Numbered from the stretch's first letter, positions 1 to 10,516 are shown. The stretch is DNA of 32,301 bases from Acidobacteriota bacterium (GCA_008363385.1 RHKY01000029.1:56413-88713), one strand, 5' to 3'. Notes: generated from the sequence alone by a model not told the origin. Numbers and translations are program-made.

Positions 1-187
1 GGAACCCGGGTCGGCCCGGGTTCCCCCGCGCCGCCTCGGCGGCTCCCGATCCTCCGCGGCGGAGAAGCGGGCCCGCTTTCGCGGGCCTGCTGATTTCTCG
101 GGTTCCCCCGCGCCGCCTCGGCGGCTCCCCCTCCGCGGCGGAGAGGCGGGCCCGCTTTCGCGGGCCTGCCGGGTTTTCGGGGAACGC
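1..187. repeat. Tandem multi-hairpin intergenic repeat, locus 1
   Basis: Hairpins follow one another: 1-10/15-24 (GGAACCCGGG arms), 30-35/38-43 (GCCGCC/GGCGGC), 52-57/59-64 (CTCCGC/GCGGAG) and 67-76/81-90, a GC stem closed by the loop TTTC. A second, shorter unit follows about 80 bp later; it lacks the 5' arm of the first hairpin but repeats the rest, ending in the TTTC hairpin 145-155/160-170. The same TTTC hairpin recurs at 15155, 15288 and 26195. The first hairpin sits at the window edge, so its true extent is unknown. It may terminate an upstream gene outside the window; no clear T-run follows. No gene is seen in 1-239. Confidence 0.85.
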
Positions 188-239
188 GGGTCCTTCCAGG
201 CTGCGGCGGGGGTAAGCTCCACGGGAGGGCCGCGGGACG

Positions 240-1994
240 ATGAGCCAGGCCGCCGGGGTCGAGGACGTCCCCCCGTTCGACCGGAGCTTCCTGACGAGCG
301 GCTGCACGTTCACGCGGATCGGGAGCGGTCCGCTCGGGGGCAAGGCGAGCGGGCTGCTCACGATCTCGCGCGGGCTGGCGCGCCTCTTCCACCCCGAGGC
401 CTTCCCCTCCTTCGCGGTCGACGTCCCGAGGCTCACCGTCCTCGGGGCGGACGCCTTCGGCGTCTTCCTCCGGGAGAACGGCCTCTTCGACGTGGCGCTC
501 TCCGGCGCGCCGGACCAGGTGATCGCCGACGCCTTCCAGCGCGGCTCCCTCCCCGCGCACCTCGTCGGGGACCTCCGGGCGTTGACCGAGGAGATGCGCC
601 GCCCGCTCGCCGTCCGCTCCTCGAGCCTCCTCGAGGACGCGCGCGACCTGCCGCTGGCGGGCGTCTACCTGACGAAGATGCTCCCCAACAACCAGCCGGA
701 CGCCGACGCCCGCTTCCGCCGCCTGTCGGAGGCGGTGAAGCTCGTCTACGCCTCCACCTACTTCCGCGCCGCGCGCGCCTACCGCGCCGCCGCGGGGGCG
801 GGGGACGACGAGGAGAGGATGGCCGTGATCTTCCAGGAGGTCGTCGGCCGGCGTCACGGCGACCGCTTCTACCCGCACGTCTCGGGCGTCGCCCGGTCCT
901 GGGCCTGGTACCGGACGGGCCGCACACGCCCCGAGGACGGCGTCGCGCAGCTCGCCCTCGGCCTGGGCAAGCAGATCGTCGACGGGGGCCTCTCCTGGGT
1001 CTTCTCGCCCGCGCGGCCCAAGGCCCGGCCCCCCTTCGCGTCGGCGCGGGCCTCGCTCAAGGAGACGCAGACGGAGTTCTGGGCCGTCAACATGGGCCGG
1101 CCCCCCGCCCACGACCCGACCCGGGAGACGGAGTACCTCGTCCGCGCGGGCCTCCCCGAGGCCGAGTTCGACGGCACGCTCGGGAGGATCGCGTCGACCT
1201 ACGACGCCGCCTCGGACCGGCTCCTGCCGGGGATCGCCCGCGAGGGGCCGCGGGTCCTGGACTTCGCGCCGATCCTCGTCCACGACTCCCTCCCGCTGAA
1301 CGGGCTCGTCCGGGCCCTCCTCCTGGCCTGCGAGGGGTGCCTCGGCGGGCCGGTGGAGATCGAGTTCGCGCTCACGTTCGAGCCCGGTGGAGGGGTCCGG
1401 TTCGCCCTGCTGCAGTCCCGGCTCATGGCGGTCTCGCAGCAGCTGGTGGAGGTCGGCGAGGACCCGCCCCCCGGCTGGAAGGCGCTCGTGACCTCGCGCG
1501 ACGCTATGGGGAACGGGTCGACGGAGGGGATCGCCGACGTGGTCTGGGTCGAGAGGCGCGGATGGGAGATGCGGCGCAGCGCCGAGGCCGCCGCGGCGAT
1601 CGCGGCCCTCAACCGGAGACTCGTCTCCGAGGGGCGGCCGTACGTGCTGATCGGGTTCGGGCGGTGGGGCTCGGCCGACCCGTGGCTGGGAATCCCGGTG
1701 GCGTGGGGGGACATCGCGGGCGCCCGGGCCATCGTGGAGGCCTCGCCCCCGGAGCGCGGGATCGAGGTCAGCCAGGGCTCGCACTTCTTCCACAACCTGG
1801 CCGGCTTCCGGGTCGGGTACCTCTCCGTCCCGGCGGGGCGGGAGGGGGACGTCGACTGGGGGTGGCTGGAGGCGCGGGCCGGCGCCGAGTCGATCGGCCC
1901 CGTCCGCCACGCGCGCCTCGAGCAGCCGCTCCTGGTGGAGGTCGACGGCCGGAGCGGCCGTGGGATGATCCTCCGCCGCGAGGAGACGACGTGA
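240..1994 (+). CDS. PEP/pyruvate-binding (PPDK_N, ATP-grasp) domain protein, stand-alone form
   Basis: This 584-aa protein carries the nucleotide-binding N-terminal domain of pyruvate phosphate dikinase/PEP synthase. Visible motifs are LGGKASGL (residues 32-39) and the Arg-Ser cluster RSSSLLED (126-133). A C-terminal block shared with the other two paralogues here carries GFGRWGS (472-478) and SQGSHFFHNL (511-520). The central phosphohistidine domain (TSH motif) and the C-terminal PEP barrel of true dikinases are absent, so a complete phosphotransfer reaction is not expected. The ATG at 240 has GGGAGGG at 223-229. Its stop overlaps the GTG of the next gene by 4 nt, which implies translational coupling. 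Family membership is clear; substrate and role are not known. A regulatory ATP- or PEP-dependent role is inference. Confidence 0.85.
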   Translation: MSQAAGVEDVPPFDRSFLTSGCTFTRIGSGPLGGKASGLLTISRGLARLFHPEAFPSFAVDVPRLTVLGADAFGVFLRENGLFDVALSGAPDQVIADAFQRGSLPAHLVGDLRALTEEMRRPLAVRSSSLLEDARDLPLAGVYLTKMLPNNQPDADARFRRLSEAVKLVYASTYFRAARAYRAAAGAGDDEERMAVIFQEVVGRRHGDRFYPHVSGVARSWAWYRTGRTRPEDGVAQLALGLGKQIVDGGLSWVFSPARPKARPPFASARASLKETQTEFWAVNMGRPPAHDPTRETEYLVRAGLPEAEFDGTLGRIASTYDAASDRLLPGIAREGPRVLDFAPILVHDSLPLNGLVRALLLACEGCLGGPVEIEFALTFEPGGGVRFALLQSRLMAVSQQLVEVGEDPPPGWKALVTSRDAMGNGSTEGIADVVWVERRGWEMRRSAEAAAAIAALNRRLVSEGRPYVLIGFGRWGSADPWLGIPVAWGDIAGARAIVEASPPERGIEVSQGSHFFHNLAGFRVGYLSVPAGREGDVDWGWLEARAGAESIGPVRHARLEQPLLVEVDGRSGRGMILRREETT

Positions 1995-4900
1995 CGCACA
2001 CGACGGGCTCGGCCGACAGGATCCTCGACGCGCTCCAGGAGCGGGCCAAGGAGCTCCACTGCCTCTACCGCGTCCACGAGCTCGCCAACCACCAGAGCGC
2101 GTCGCTGGACGAGATCTTCCGGGAGCTGGTGGAGGTCATCCCCCGGGGATGGCAGTACCCGGCCGACTGCTTCGCCCGCATCGAGGTGGACGGGACGGTC
2201 TGGGAGCCCCCGGACACGACGCGCACGCCCTGGAGCCAGTCCGCGTCGATCCGGGCGATGGGGGAGGTCGTCGGCTCGCTCGAGGTCTTCTACGACCGGG
2301 AGTACCCGGAGTCGGACGAGGGGCCGTTCCTGAAGGAGGAGCGGAAGCTCCTCGACACGATCGCCGAGCGGCTCGGGCAGCTCCTCCTGCAGCGCCGGCT
2401 CCTGGACCGCCTGCAGGCCACCGAGGGCGCCGCCGGGGGCGGGGCCGCCCCGCTGGGGCTCGAGTGGCGGGCGGTGGTCGACTTCCTGAGGAGCACCGAC
2501 CGGCACCTCTTCGTCCGCGTCTCGCGCCGGATGATCAACTACCTCTGCTGGGAGGGGATCCCGGAGGCGCTCGCCCTCCTGCCGCGCATCGCCGACGGCC
2601 TCCCCGGCGGCGACGAGTCGCTCGGCAGCGACAACCGCCCCCTGGCGCGGAGGAACCTCGACTCCCTCCTCGAGGTGGCCGAGGAGGCCTTCCTCGTCGC
2701 CGCGCGGCACCTGAGCGGCGACGAGATCCTCTCCTGCGTCCAGACGTGGATCCGGGACGACCGGTCCGGGTTCCTGGTCGAGATCGTCGAGAACCAGCGC
2801 AGCTCGCTCGCGGACATCGCCCAGGCGCTCGACCGGTACCACCACGAGGCGCTGGACGACCGCCAGCTGTCGCACCCGATCCAGACGGAGCTGAGGGTCG
2901 CGCTGGCGCGGCGCTACCTGACGGACCAGCTCGACTTCGTGGCCGCCGCCAAGGAGAACGTCGACGTCGCCGACTACTGGGAGCTCTCGCGGCGGGTCAT
3001 CAGCCCGCCGCGGAGCCACGGGAAGATCGGCGGCAAGGGGGCGGGGCTGATCCTGGCCGCCCAGATCGTGAGGCGGTCGGCCGAGTACTCCGACGCGCTC
3101 CGGGACATCCGGATCCCGAAGACCTGGTACGTCACGTCCGACGGCGTCCTCGACTTCATCGAGTACAACCACCTCGAGGACCTGTACAACCGCAAGTACC
3201 TGGAGATCGACCAGGTCCGCCGCGAGTTCCCCCACATCATCCAGGTCTTCAAGAACTCGCGGTTCTCGCCGGAGATCGTCAAGGGGCTCTCCGTGGCGCT
3301 CGACGACTTCGACGACCGGCCGCTCATCGTGAGGAGCTCCAGCCTCCTCGAGGACCGGGTCGGCTCGGCGTTCTCGGGCAAGTACCGGAGCCTCTTCCTC
3401 GCCAACCAGGGGACGAAGGCGGAGCGGCTCGCCGCGCTCATGGACGCCATCGCCGAGGTCTACGCCTCGATCTTCGGCCCGGACCCGATCGAGTACCGCG
3501 CCGAACGGGGGCTCCTGGACGTCCACGAGGAGATGGGGATCCTGATCCAGGACGTCGTCGGGACCCGCGTGGGGCGCTGGCACCTCCCGACCTTCGCGGG
3601 CGTGGCCTTCAGCAACAACGAGTTCCGCTGGTCCCCGCGCATCCGCCGCGAGGACGGCCTCCTCCGGCTCGTCCCGGGGCTGGGGACGCGGGCCGTCGAC
3701 CGGATCGGGGACGACTACCCGGTCCTGATCGCGCCCGGGCAGCCCGGGCTGCGCGTCAGCGTGACGGCCGACGAGATCGCCCGGTACTCGCCGCGGAGGG
3801 TCGACGTCATCGACCTGGAGGCCCGCCGGTTCGACACGATCGAGCTCTCCCGGCTCCTGGAGGAGGCGGGGACGGACCTCCCCGGGATCGGGAACGTCGT
3901 CTCGATCTGCGACGAGGGGGGGCGGCTGCACCGCCCCTCGGTCGTCGACTGGGACCTGCAGAAGGACCGCCTGGTCGCCACGTTCGACGGGCTCGCCTCC
4001 GCGACGCCGTTCGTCACGCAGATGCGGTCGCTCCTGAGGGTCCTGGAGGAGCGGACGGGAGGGGCCGTCGACATCGAGTTCGCCTCCGACGGGCGGGACC
4101 TCTACCTCCTGCAGTGCCGGCCCCAGAGCTTCTCCGACGACTCGTCCGCCGCGCCCATCCCGCGCGACCTCCCCGCCGACAGCGTCGTCTTCACCGCGAA
4201 CCGCTTCGTCTCCAACGGCCGCCTCCCGGAGGTCACCCACGTCGTCTACGTCGACCCGGACGCGTACGCGCGCGTCCCCGACCTGGCGACGCTCCGCCGC
4301 GTCGGGCGGGCGGTGGGCCGCCTGAACAAGGTGCTCCCCAAGCGCCGGTTCATCCTGATGGGGCCGGGACGGTGGGGGAGCCGGGGCGACATCAAGCTCG
4401 GGGTGGCGGTGACCTACTCGGACATCAACAACACCTCGCTCCTCGTCGAGATCGCGCGGAGGCGGGGGAACTACGTGCCCGACCTCTCGTTCGGGACGCA
4501 CTTCTTCCAGGACCTCGTGGAGGCCTCGATCCGGTACGTGCCGCTCTTCCCGGACGACGGGAACGTCGCCTTCAACGAGGGGTTCCTGCTCGGGGCCCCG
4601 AACGTCCTCCCGGAGGTCCTGCCCGAGTTCGGGGACCTGGCGGGGGTCGTCCGGCTGATCGACGTGCCGGGCGCCACGGGGGGCCTCGTCCTGAGGGTCC
4701 TGATGAACGCGGAGGAGGACCGCGCCGTCGCCTACCTCACCTCGCCCGGCGCCTCGGCCCCGGAGGCCCCCCACGACCGCCGCCGCGCGGCCCCCGAGCC
4801 TCCCGCCGAGGACCACTGGCGGTGGCGCCTCAAGATGGCCGAGCGGATCGCCGCGTCCGTGGACGCGGCGCGCTTCGGCGTGAAGGCGATGTACGTCGTC

Positions 4901-5188
4901 GGCAGCACGAAGAACGCCAGCGCCGGGCCGGGAAGCGACATCGACCTCCTCGTCCACGTCGACGGGGACGAGGCCCGGGGCCGCGACCTCGCGGCCTGGC
5001 TGGAGGGGTGGAGCCTCTGCCTGGCGGAGCTGAACCTGCAGCGGACCGGGGTGAAGGTCGACGGGCTCCTCGACGTCCACACCGTCACGGACGAGGACTT
5101 CCGGCGGCAGTCGAGCTGGGCCGCCAAGATCGGCGCCGTCACGGACGCCGCGCGGCCTCTGCCGATGCCCAGGGCCGCGGCCTCCTGA
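1991..5188 (+). CDS. GAF-like / PPDK_N / nucleotidyltransferase fusion protein
   Basis: The 1065-aa product starts at GTG 1991, inside the stop of the preceding gene (GTGA overlap); the frame stays open further upstream but only over that gene. Layout: GAF-like sensor region about 1-140; helical region 155-335; ATP-grasp region with IGGKGAGL near 343-350 and RSSSLLED from R448; the family C-terminal block with GPGRWGS (791-797) and FGTHFFQDLV; and a nucleotidyltransferase domain about 945-1065. The last shows the pol-beta-type signature GS-x10-DxD (G971, S972, D983, D985), with a possible third acidic residue in KVDGLLDVH. No phosphohistidine TSH motif or PEP barrel is seen. A signalling protein that senses a metabolite and transfers a nucleotide to a target is plausible, but this is inference and the target is unknown. 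Confidence 0.85.
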   Translation: MTHTTGSADRILDALQERAKELHCLYRVHELANHQSASLDEIFRELVEVIPRGWQYPADCFARIEVDGTVWEPPDTTRTPWSQSASIRAMGEVVGSLEVFYDREYPESDEGPFLKEERKLLDTIAERLGQLLLQRRLLDRLQATEGAAGGGAAPLGLEWRAVVDFLRSTDRHLFVRVSRRMINYLCWEGIPEALALLPRIADGLPGGDESLGSDNRPLARRNLDSLLEVAEEAFLVAARHLSGDEILSCVQTWIRDDRSGFLVEIVENQRSSLADIAQALDRYHHEALDDRQLSHPIQTELRVALARRYLTDQLDFVAAAKENVDVADYWELSRRVISPPRSHGKIGGKGAGLILAAQIVRRSAEYSDALRDIRIPKTWYVTSDGVLDFIEYNHLEDLYNRKYLEIDQVRREFPHIIQVFKNSRFSPEIVKGLSVALDDFDDRPLIVRSSSLLEDRVGSAFSGKYRSLFLANQGTKAERLAALMDAIAEVYASIFGPDPIEYRAERGLLDVHEEMGILIQDVVGTRVGRWHLPTFAGVAFSNNEFRWSPRIRREDGLLRLVPGLGTRAVDRIGDDYPVLIAPGQPGLRVSVTADEIARYSPRRVDVIDLEARRFDTIELSRLLEEAGTDLPGIGNVVSICDEGGRLHRPSVVDWDLQKDRLVATFDGLASATPFVTQMRSLLRVLEERTGGAVDIEFASDGRDLYLLQCRPQSFSDDSSAAPIPRDLPADSVVFTANRFVSNGRLPEVTHVVYVDPDAYARVPDLATLRRVGRAVGRLNKVLPKRRFILMGPGRWGSRGDIKLGVAVTYSDINNTSLLVEIARRRGNYVPDLSFGTHFFQDLVEASIRYVPLFPDDGNVAFNEGFLLGAPNVLPEVLPEFGDLAGVVRLIDVPGATGGLVLRVLMNAEEDRAVAYLTSPGASAPEAPHDRRRAAPEPPAEDHWRWRLKMAERIAASVDAARFGVKAMYVVGSTKNASAGPGSDIDLLVHVDGDEARGRDLAAWLEGWSLCLAELNLQRTGVKVDGLLDVHTVTDEDFRRQSSWAAKIGAVTDAARPLPMPRAAAS

Positions 5189-5203
5189 CGGGAGGCGCCT
5201 CGG

Positions 5204-5220
5204 GCCCCCGCGTCGGGGGC
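5204..5220. terminator. Hairpin between convergent genes
   Basis: GCCCCCG at 5204-5210 pairs perfectly with CGGGGGC at 5214-5220 around a 3-nt loop, in the 72-bp gap between the convergent genes ending at 5188 (+) and 5261 (-). There is no T-run on either side, so intrinsic termination is uncertain. Confidence 0.4.
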
Positions 5221-5260
5221 AACGGCGCGTCCGCGCTCGGGGCCGACTCCCCGCGGCGCC

Positions 5261-6115
5261 TCACAGGAGGTCGCGGGTGGCGGCCCCCGGGTCCTCCGGC
5301 GTGAACCTCACGAGCGCGAGCTGCTCTCCGTCGTGCGCCGCCGAGAGGCACCAGGTCCTCCCGATCCGGTCCCGCCACGCGCCGGTGAGCCGGGCCGACT
5401 CGTGGACGTGGCCGCAGAGCGAGAGGAGCGGCTGGCGGGCCTCGAGGAACCGCCGGATCGCCACGCTGCCGACGTGGACGTCGAGCGGGGCGTGGTCGAC
5501 CGACCGTCCGTCCAGGGCGGCCCGGTCGAGGGCCGTCCGATACGGCGGGGAGTGGAAGAGGAAGACCGCCTCGGTCAGGTCCTCGTCGCCTGCGAGGCGC
5601 TCGAGGTCGCGGGCGATCGTCGCCAGCTCGACCTCCCGCGGGTCGGCGGCGACCGTCCGGCGCCCTTCCCCCGGGGGGACCGCGCCCGGGTCGACGAAGC
5701 GGGAGACGTCGTAGCGTTCCCAGTCCTTCAGGAGGAACGGGGTGGGCGGGACGTACGGGTAGCCGAAGACGGGCCGCCCCTCCCACGCGACGCGGCGCTC
5801 GACGAGGACCTCCCACGCTCCCGCGCGCTCGCCGTCGAGGAGCGGCTCCAGGGCGAGGCGAGGGTCGTCGTTCCCGGGGATCAGGAAGACGCGCGGCGCC
5901 TGGCCTCCGAGGCCGTCCCGAAGGTCGAGGAACGCCGGGAGGAGCACGTCCGAGACGAACGCCGCGGCCCCGGCGAGCCCGTGCGGGAGGAGGTCGCCGC
6001 CGAGGAAGAGGGCCGGCGGCCGCTCCCGACGCACGGCGGCGAGGAGCCTCTCGTAGCGGTCCGGCCGGCCGTGGAGGTCGGAGGCGAAGAGGCAGGGCCG
6101 CGCCGGGACGCTCAT
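5261..6115 (-). CDS. Metallophosphoesterase (calcineurin-like)
   Basis: This 284-aa protein has the ordered metal-binding motifs of the calcineurin-like phosphoesterase superfamily: SDLHG (D13, H15), GGDLLPHG (D41), PGNDDPR (N82), a His in FHSPPY, and CGHVHES near residue 240. It has no signal peptide and should be cytoplasmic. The ATG at 6115 overlaps the stop of the upstream receiver/PPDK_N gene by 4 nt (ATGA), so the two are probably translated together. A phosphodiesterase or phosphatase acting in the same process as the PPDK_N proteins is suggested by this coupling, but the substrate cannot be read from the sequence. The C-terminus ends 72 bp from a convergent gene. Confidence 0.88.
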   Translation of the reverse strand: MSVPARPCLFASDLHGRPDRYERLLAAVRRERPPALFLGGDLLPHGLAGAAAFVSDVLLPAFLDLRDGLGGQAPRVFLIPGNDDPRLALEPLLDGERAGAWEVLVERRVAWEGRPVFGYPYVPPTPFLLKDWERYDVSRFVDPGAVPPGEGRRTVAADPREVELATIARDLERLAGDEDLTEAVFLFHSPPYRTALDRAALDGRSVDHAPLDVHVGSVAIRRFLEARQPLLSLCGHVHESARLTGAWRDRIGRTWCLSAAHDGEQLALVRFTPEDPGAATRDLL

Positions 6116-9081
6116 CGGCGCCCCGGCTTGAGGATGACCCCTTCGTTGCGCCGGCCGTTCATCGTGACGGAGAGGGGGGCGTCGAGGCGGAGGTGCCGCA
6201 CGAACGTCCGCTCCGAGCAAGCGGGCTGGGCGCCGAGCCAGTCCCAGTCGAGGACCCCGTCGCCCAGCTCGGGGTTGACCGTGAAGTAGCCGACGTCGCA
6301 GGCCACGAGGTTCTGGAAGAAGTGGCTCCCCTGCGAGGGGGTGACGCGGAAGTCGCGGAAGCCCGCCTCCACGATGACGCGGGCGCCGGAGATCTGGTCC
6401 CAGCCCACCGGGATCCCGAGGTACGGGTCGGCGGAGCCCCACCGGCCGACGCCGACGAGGAGGTACGGCACGTTCTCCGCGACGAGGCGGGCGTTCAGCT
6501 CTGCCACCTCGGCGGCGGCCGCGCGGGAGCGCAGCCGGTCGAAGCGGTGCGCGTCGACGACGACGGCGTCCCGGAGGCCCTCGACCCGGCCGTTCCCCAG
6601 GACCGTCCGGCTGCGGCAGAGGACCGCGCCGGGGTCCACCTCGCCGATCTCGAGCTCGGTCGGCTCGCGCGAGAGCGCGAGCGGGCGCAGCTGCAGGAAG
6701 CCCAGCTCCCTCGGCCGGCCGGCGGGGACGGTGAGGTTCGCCGCGAACTCGATCTCGACGGGCCCGGCCGTCCCCCGCGTACTGATCTCGAGGAGGTGCG
6801 ACAGCGCCTCGGCGAGGGGGAAGACGCGGTGCTTGAGGATCGGGGCGAAGCTGACGAGCCGGACCCCCGGGCGGGAGATCCCGTCGTAGACGGCGTCGTT
6901 CTCCGGGCTGAAGGTCGAGCCGACGAAGGCGAGCGTCCCGTCCGCCTCGGCGGCCTCGAGGCCGAAGCGCCGGAGCTGGAAGTCGTGGTCGGGCCGGGCC
7001 GGCGCCCCTCCGGCGTTGGGCTCGGCCACCTGCAGGGCGAAGAACTCCCGCTGGGAGTTCCGGCGGATGTCCGACACGGACGAGAACGGGACGATGTGGC
7101 GGGGGTACCGCGGGCAGAAGCGGACGCAGGCGTCCCCGTCCACGACGCTCTCGCCGAAGCCGAGCGCCACCGCCGCGACTCCGTCCTCGGTCCGCATCGG
7201 CGGCGCGGGGTAGAAATTGTGGGAGCGGGCGACGCCGGCCACCGTCGGGTAGAAGCGCCCCCCGTGCGCCGACCCGACGAGCCGCTGGAGGACGACGGCC
7301 ATCTTCTCCTCCTCCAGCCGGTACGGGGTCACCCGCAGGTAGGCCTTCGCGCGCCGCGTGAACGTCGAGGCGTAGACGCGCTTGACCGCGGCCGTCAGGC
7401 GGGAGAGGCGCACGTGCGCGCTCGTCTCGTTGTTGGCGAGCATGAAGGTGTCGTAGACGCCCGCGAACGGCTGGTAGGGGGAGTCCTCGAGGAGGCTCGA
7501 GGAGCGCACCGCCAGCGGGTAGCGGGCGAGGGAGAGGTAGGTCGCGAGGTCGTCGAGCAGGTCGTCCGGGAGGTCCGCGGCGAGGAAGCGCCGGACGACC
7601 TCCGCGTCGTCCTCGGCGTGGATCGCGAAGTCGCGGAGGCCGTTCTCGTCCAGGAAGCGGTCGAACCAGTCGGTCGCCAGGACCACTGTCCGCGGGACGA
7701 AGACCCGGATCCCCGGGAAGCGGTCCCTCACGCCGTGGTCGTGGAGGAGGAGGTGGACGAAGGCGAACCCGCGCGCCTTGCCGCCGAGCGAGCCGCCCCC
7801 GAGCCGGTAGAGGCCGGCGCTCGCGTCGAACGTGGCGCGGTCGAAGTCGGCGACGTAGCGGCGCCCGCGCCGGCGCCGGTGCTCGCCGACGGACTCGATC
7901 AGGTCCTTCCGCAGGTCCTCCAGCGTGGGGTAGTCCTCGACGCGCCGGGGCCTCAGGCTGTGGGCGAGGCCGAACTCCGTGCGGGCCTTCAGCCAGTTGG
8001 AGAAGTGGTTGCGCTGGCCGTGGAAGGCGAGGCTCTCGGCCGGGACGGTCCAGAGGGCCTGCTCCAGCTCCTTGAGGTCGGCGGCGCGCGCCACCTCCGT
8101 CCCGTCGGGGAGGCGGAAGACGAAGTCGCCGAAGCCGAGGCTCTCGGCGAGAAAGTGGCGGAGCTCCAGGAGGAGCGTCGGCGAGCCCTTCAGCCGGAAG
8201 GCGGCGCCCGCGGCGCGGGCGAGCTCCTCGTTCTCCGGCCGGCTCGACTGCAGCATCACCGGGACGTCCGGCTGGATCTCCCTCACGCGCTTCGCGAACT
8301 CCACGCCCGCGAGCGGCTCCAGCGCGCCGTCCCGCGGGAACTCGACGTCCGAGAGGACGCCGAGCACGTTCTCCTCGTACGCCGTGAAGGCCTCGAAGGC
8401 CTCCTCCCACGTCCGGCAGAGGAGGATCTTCGGCCGCGCCTGCAGGCGCAGGAGCTTGTCGGCGAGGTTGAGGCCTTCCGGGACGAGCCGGTGCGAGTGG
8501 GCGATCAGCTCCGAGTAGATCACCGGCAGGAACGACGAGTAGAAGCGGACGCCGTCCTCGACGACGAGGATGACCTGGACCCCCTCCTCGACGTCCGCCG
8601 CGACGTTGCGGCGGTCCTCGAACAGCTTGACGATCGCCAGGAGCACCCGGACGTCCCCCTGCCAGAGGAAGGCCCCGTCGATCGACGAGACGTCCTGACG
8701 CCTCAGGAAGCCGTCCAGCTCGCGCCCGTCGTAGCCGAGGACCGCGACGTCGGCGCGGACGCCGGCCTCCTTCAGCCGACGGGCGAGGTCGGCCGCGTTC
8801 ATGTCCCCGACCTGGACCGACGAGACGACGAGGTTGAACCGGGGCTCGCGCCGGGCGAGCGCGATGGCCTCCTCTCCCGTGCCCACGCGCGTCACGCCCG
8901 GCACGTGCCGGAGGTTCAGCTCGAGGGACTCGGCCAGGATCCGCTCGGCGAGCTGGCCGTCCTCCGAGAGGATGAAGGAGTCGTAGAGGCTCGAGACCAG
9001 GAGGACGTCCTGGACCCGGTAGGGCATCAGCTCGTGGAAGCCCTTCCGGCCGGGGTCGGGCCAGAGCGCGGGGGGGGACAT
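6112..9081 (-). CDS. Double receiver / PPDK_N fusion protein
   Basis: The 989-aa protein begins with two receiver-like domains. The first (about 20-155) has lost the phospho-acceptor: the usual Asp position reads VVSSVQ. The second (about 165-325) keeps it, with an acidic pair in VVEDG, D245 in VLSDVEF and K298 in RLKGSP. The PPDK_N part follows, with LGGKARGF (GGK at 433-435), RSSSLLED from R526, and the family C-terminal block with GVGRWGS (877-883) and SQGSHFFQNLV. Catalytic phosphohistidine and PEP-barrel domains are missing. The ATG at 9081 has GAGGG just upstream; M19 (MPYRVQDV) is an alternative start. The gene lies 68 bp after gdhA and overlaps the phosphoesterase. Control of the ATP-grasp part by phosphorylation at D245 is inferred. 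Confidence 0.85.
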   Translation of the reverse strand: MSPPALWPDPGRKGFHELMPYRVQDVLLVSSLYDSFILSEDGQLAERILAESLELNLRHVPGVTRVGTGEEAIALARREPRFNLVVSSVQVGDMNAADLARRLKEAGVRADVAVLGYDGRELDGFLRRQDVSSIDGAFLWQGDVRVLLAIVKLFEDRRNVAADVEEGVQVILVVEDGVRFYSSFLPVIYSELIAHSHRLVPEGLNLADKLLRLQARPKILLCRTWEEAFEAFTAYEENVLGVLSDVEFPRDGALEPLAGVEFAKRVREIQPDVPVMLQSSRPENEELARAAGAAFRLKGSPTLLLELRHFLAESLGFGDFVFRLPDGTEVARAADLKELEQALWTVPAESLAFHGQRNHFSNWLKARTEFGLAHSLRPRRVEDYPTLEDLRKDLIESVGEHRRRRGRRYVADFDRATFDASAGLYRLGGGSLGGKARGFAFVHLLLHDHGVRDRFPGIRVFVPRTVVLATDWFDRFLDENGLRDFAIHAEDDAEVVRRFLAADLPDDLLDDLATYLSLARYPLAVRSSSLLEDSPYQPFAGVYDTFMLANNETSAHVRLSRLTAAVKRVYASTFTRRAKAYLRVTPYRLEEEKMAVVLQRLVGSAHGGRFYPTVAGVARSHNFYPAPPMRTEDGVAAVALGFGESVVDGDACVRFCPRYPRHIVPFSSVSDIRRNSQREFFALQVAEPNAGGAPARPDHDFQLRRFGLEAAEADGTLAFVGSTFSPENDAVYDGISRPGVRLVSFAPILKHRVFPLAEALSHLLEISTRGTAGPVEIEFAANLTVPAGRPRELGFLQLRPLALSREPTELEIGEVDPGAVLCRSRTVLGNGRVEGLRDAVVVDAHRFDRLRSRAAAAEVAELNARLVAENVPYLLVGVGRWGSADPYLGIPVGWDQISGARVIVEAGFRDFRVTPSQGSHFFQNLVACDVGYFTVNPELGDGVLDWDWLGAQPACSERTFVRHLRLDAPLSVTMNGRRNEGVILKPGRR

Positions 9082-9149
9082 CGGCCCTCACGATACGGCA
9101 GCGGCGCGGGGAGGGGGGCCCCCGCGCCGCCGCCGGCCTCCGCGGCGCG

Positions 9150-10514
<1,365 letters not shown>

Positions 10515-10516
10515 TT

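Noticed and set aside
1199-5080. A 1293-codon minus-strand open frame opposite the two PPDK_N genes
   Set aside because: Its translation is Arg/Pro/Glu/Asp/Val-rich low-complexity sequence without domains, as expected for the antisense of GC-rich genes. The plus strand has clear family motifs.
5261-9091. One giant minus-strand protein joining the phosphoesterase to upstream sequence
   Set aside because: The open frame continues upstream of the phosphoesterase only as the out-of-frame shadow of the receiver/PPDK_N gene. The ATG at 6115 with the 4-nt overlap is the natural start.
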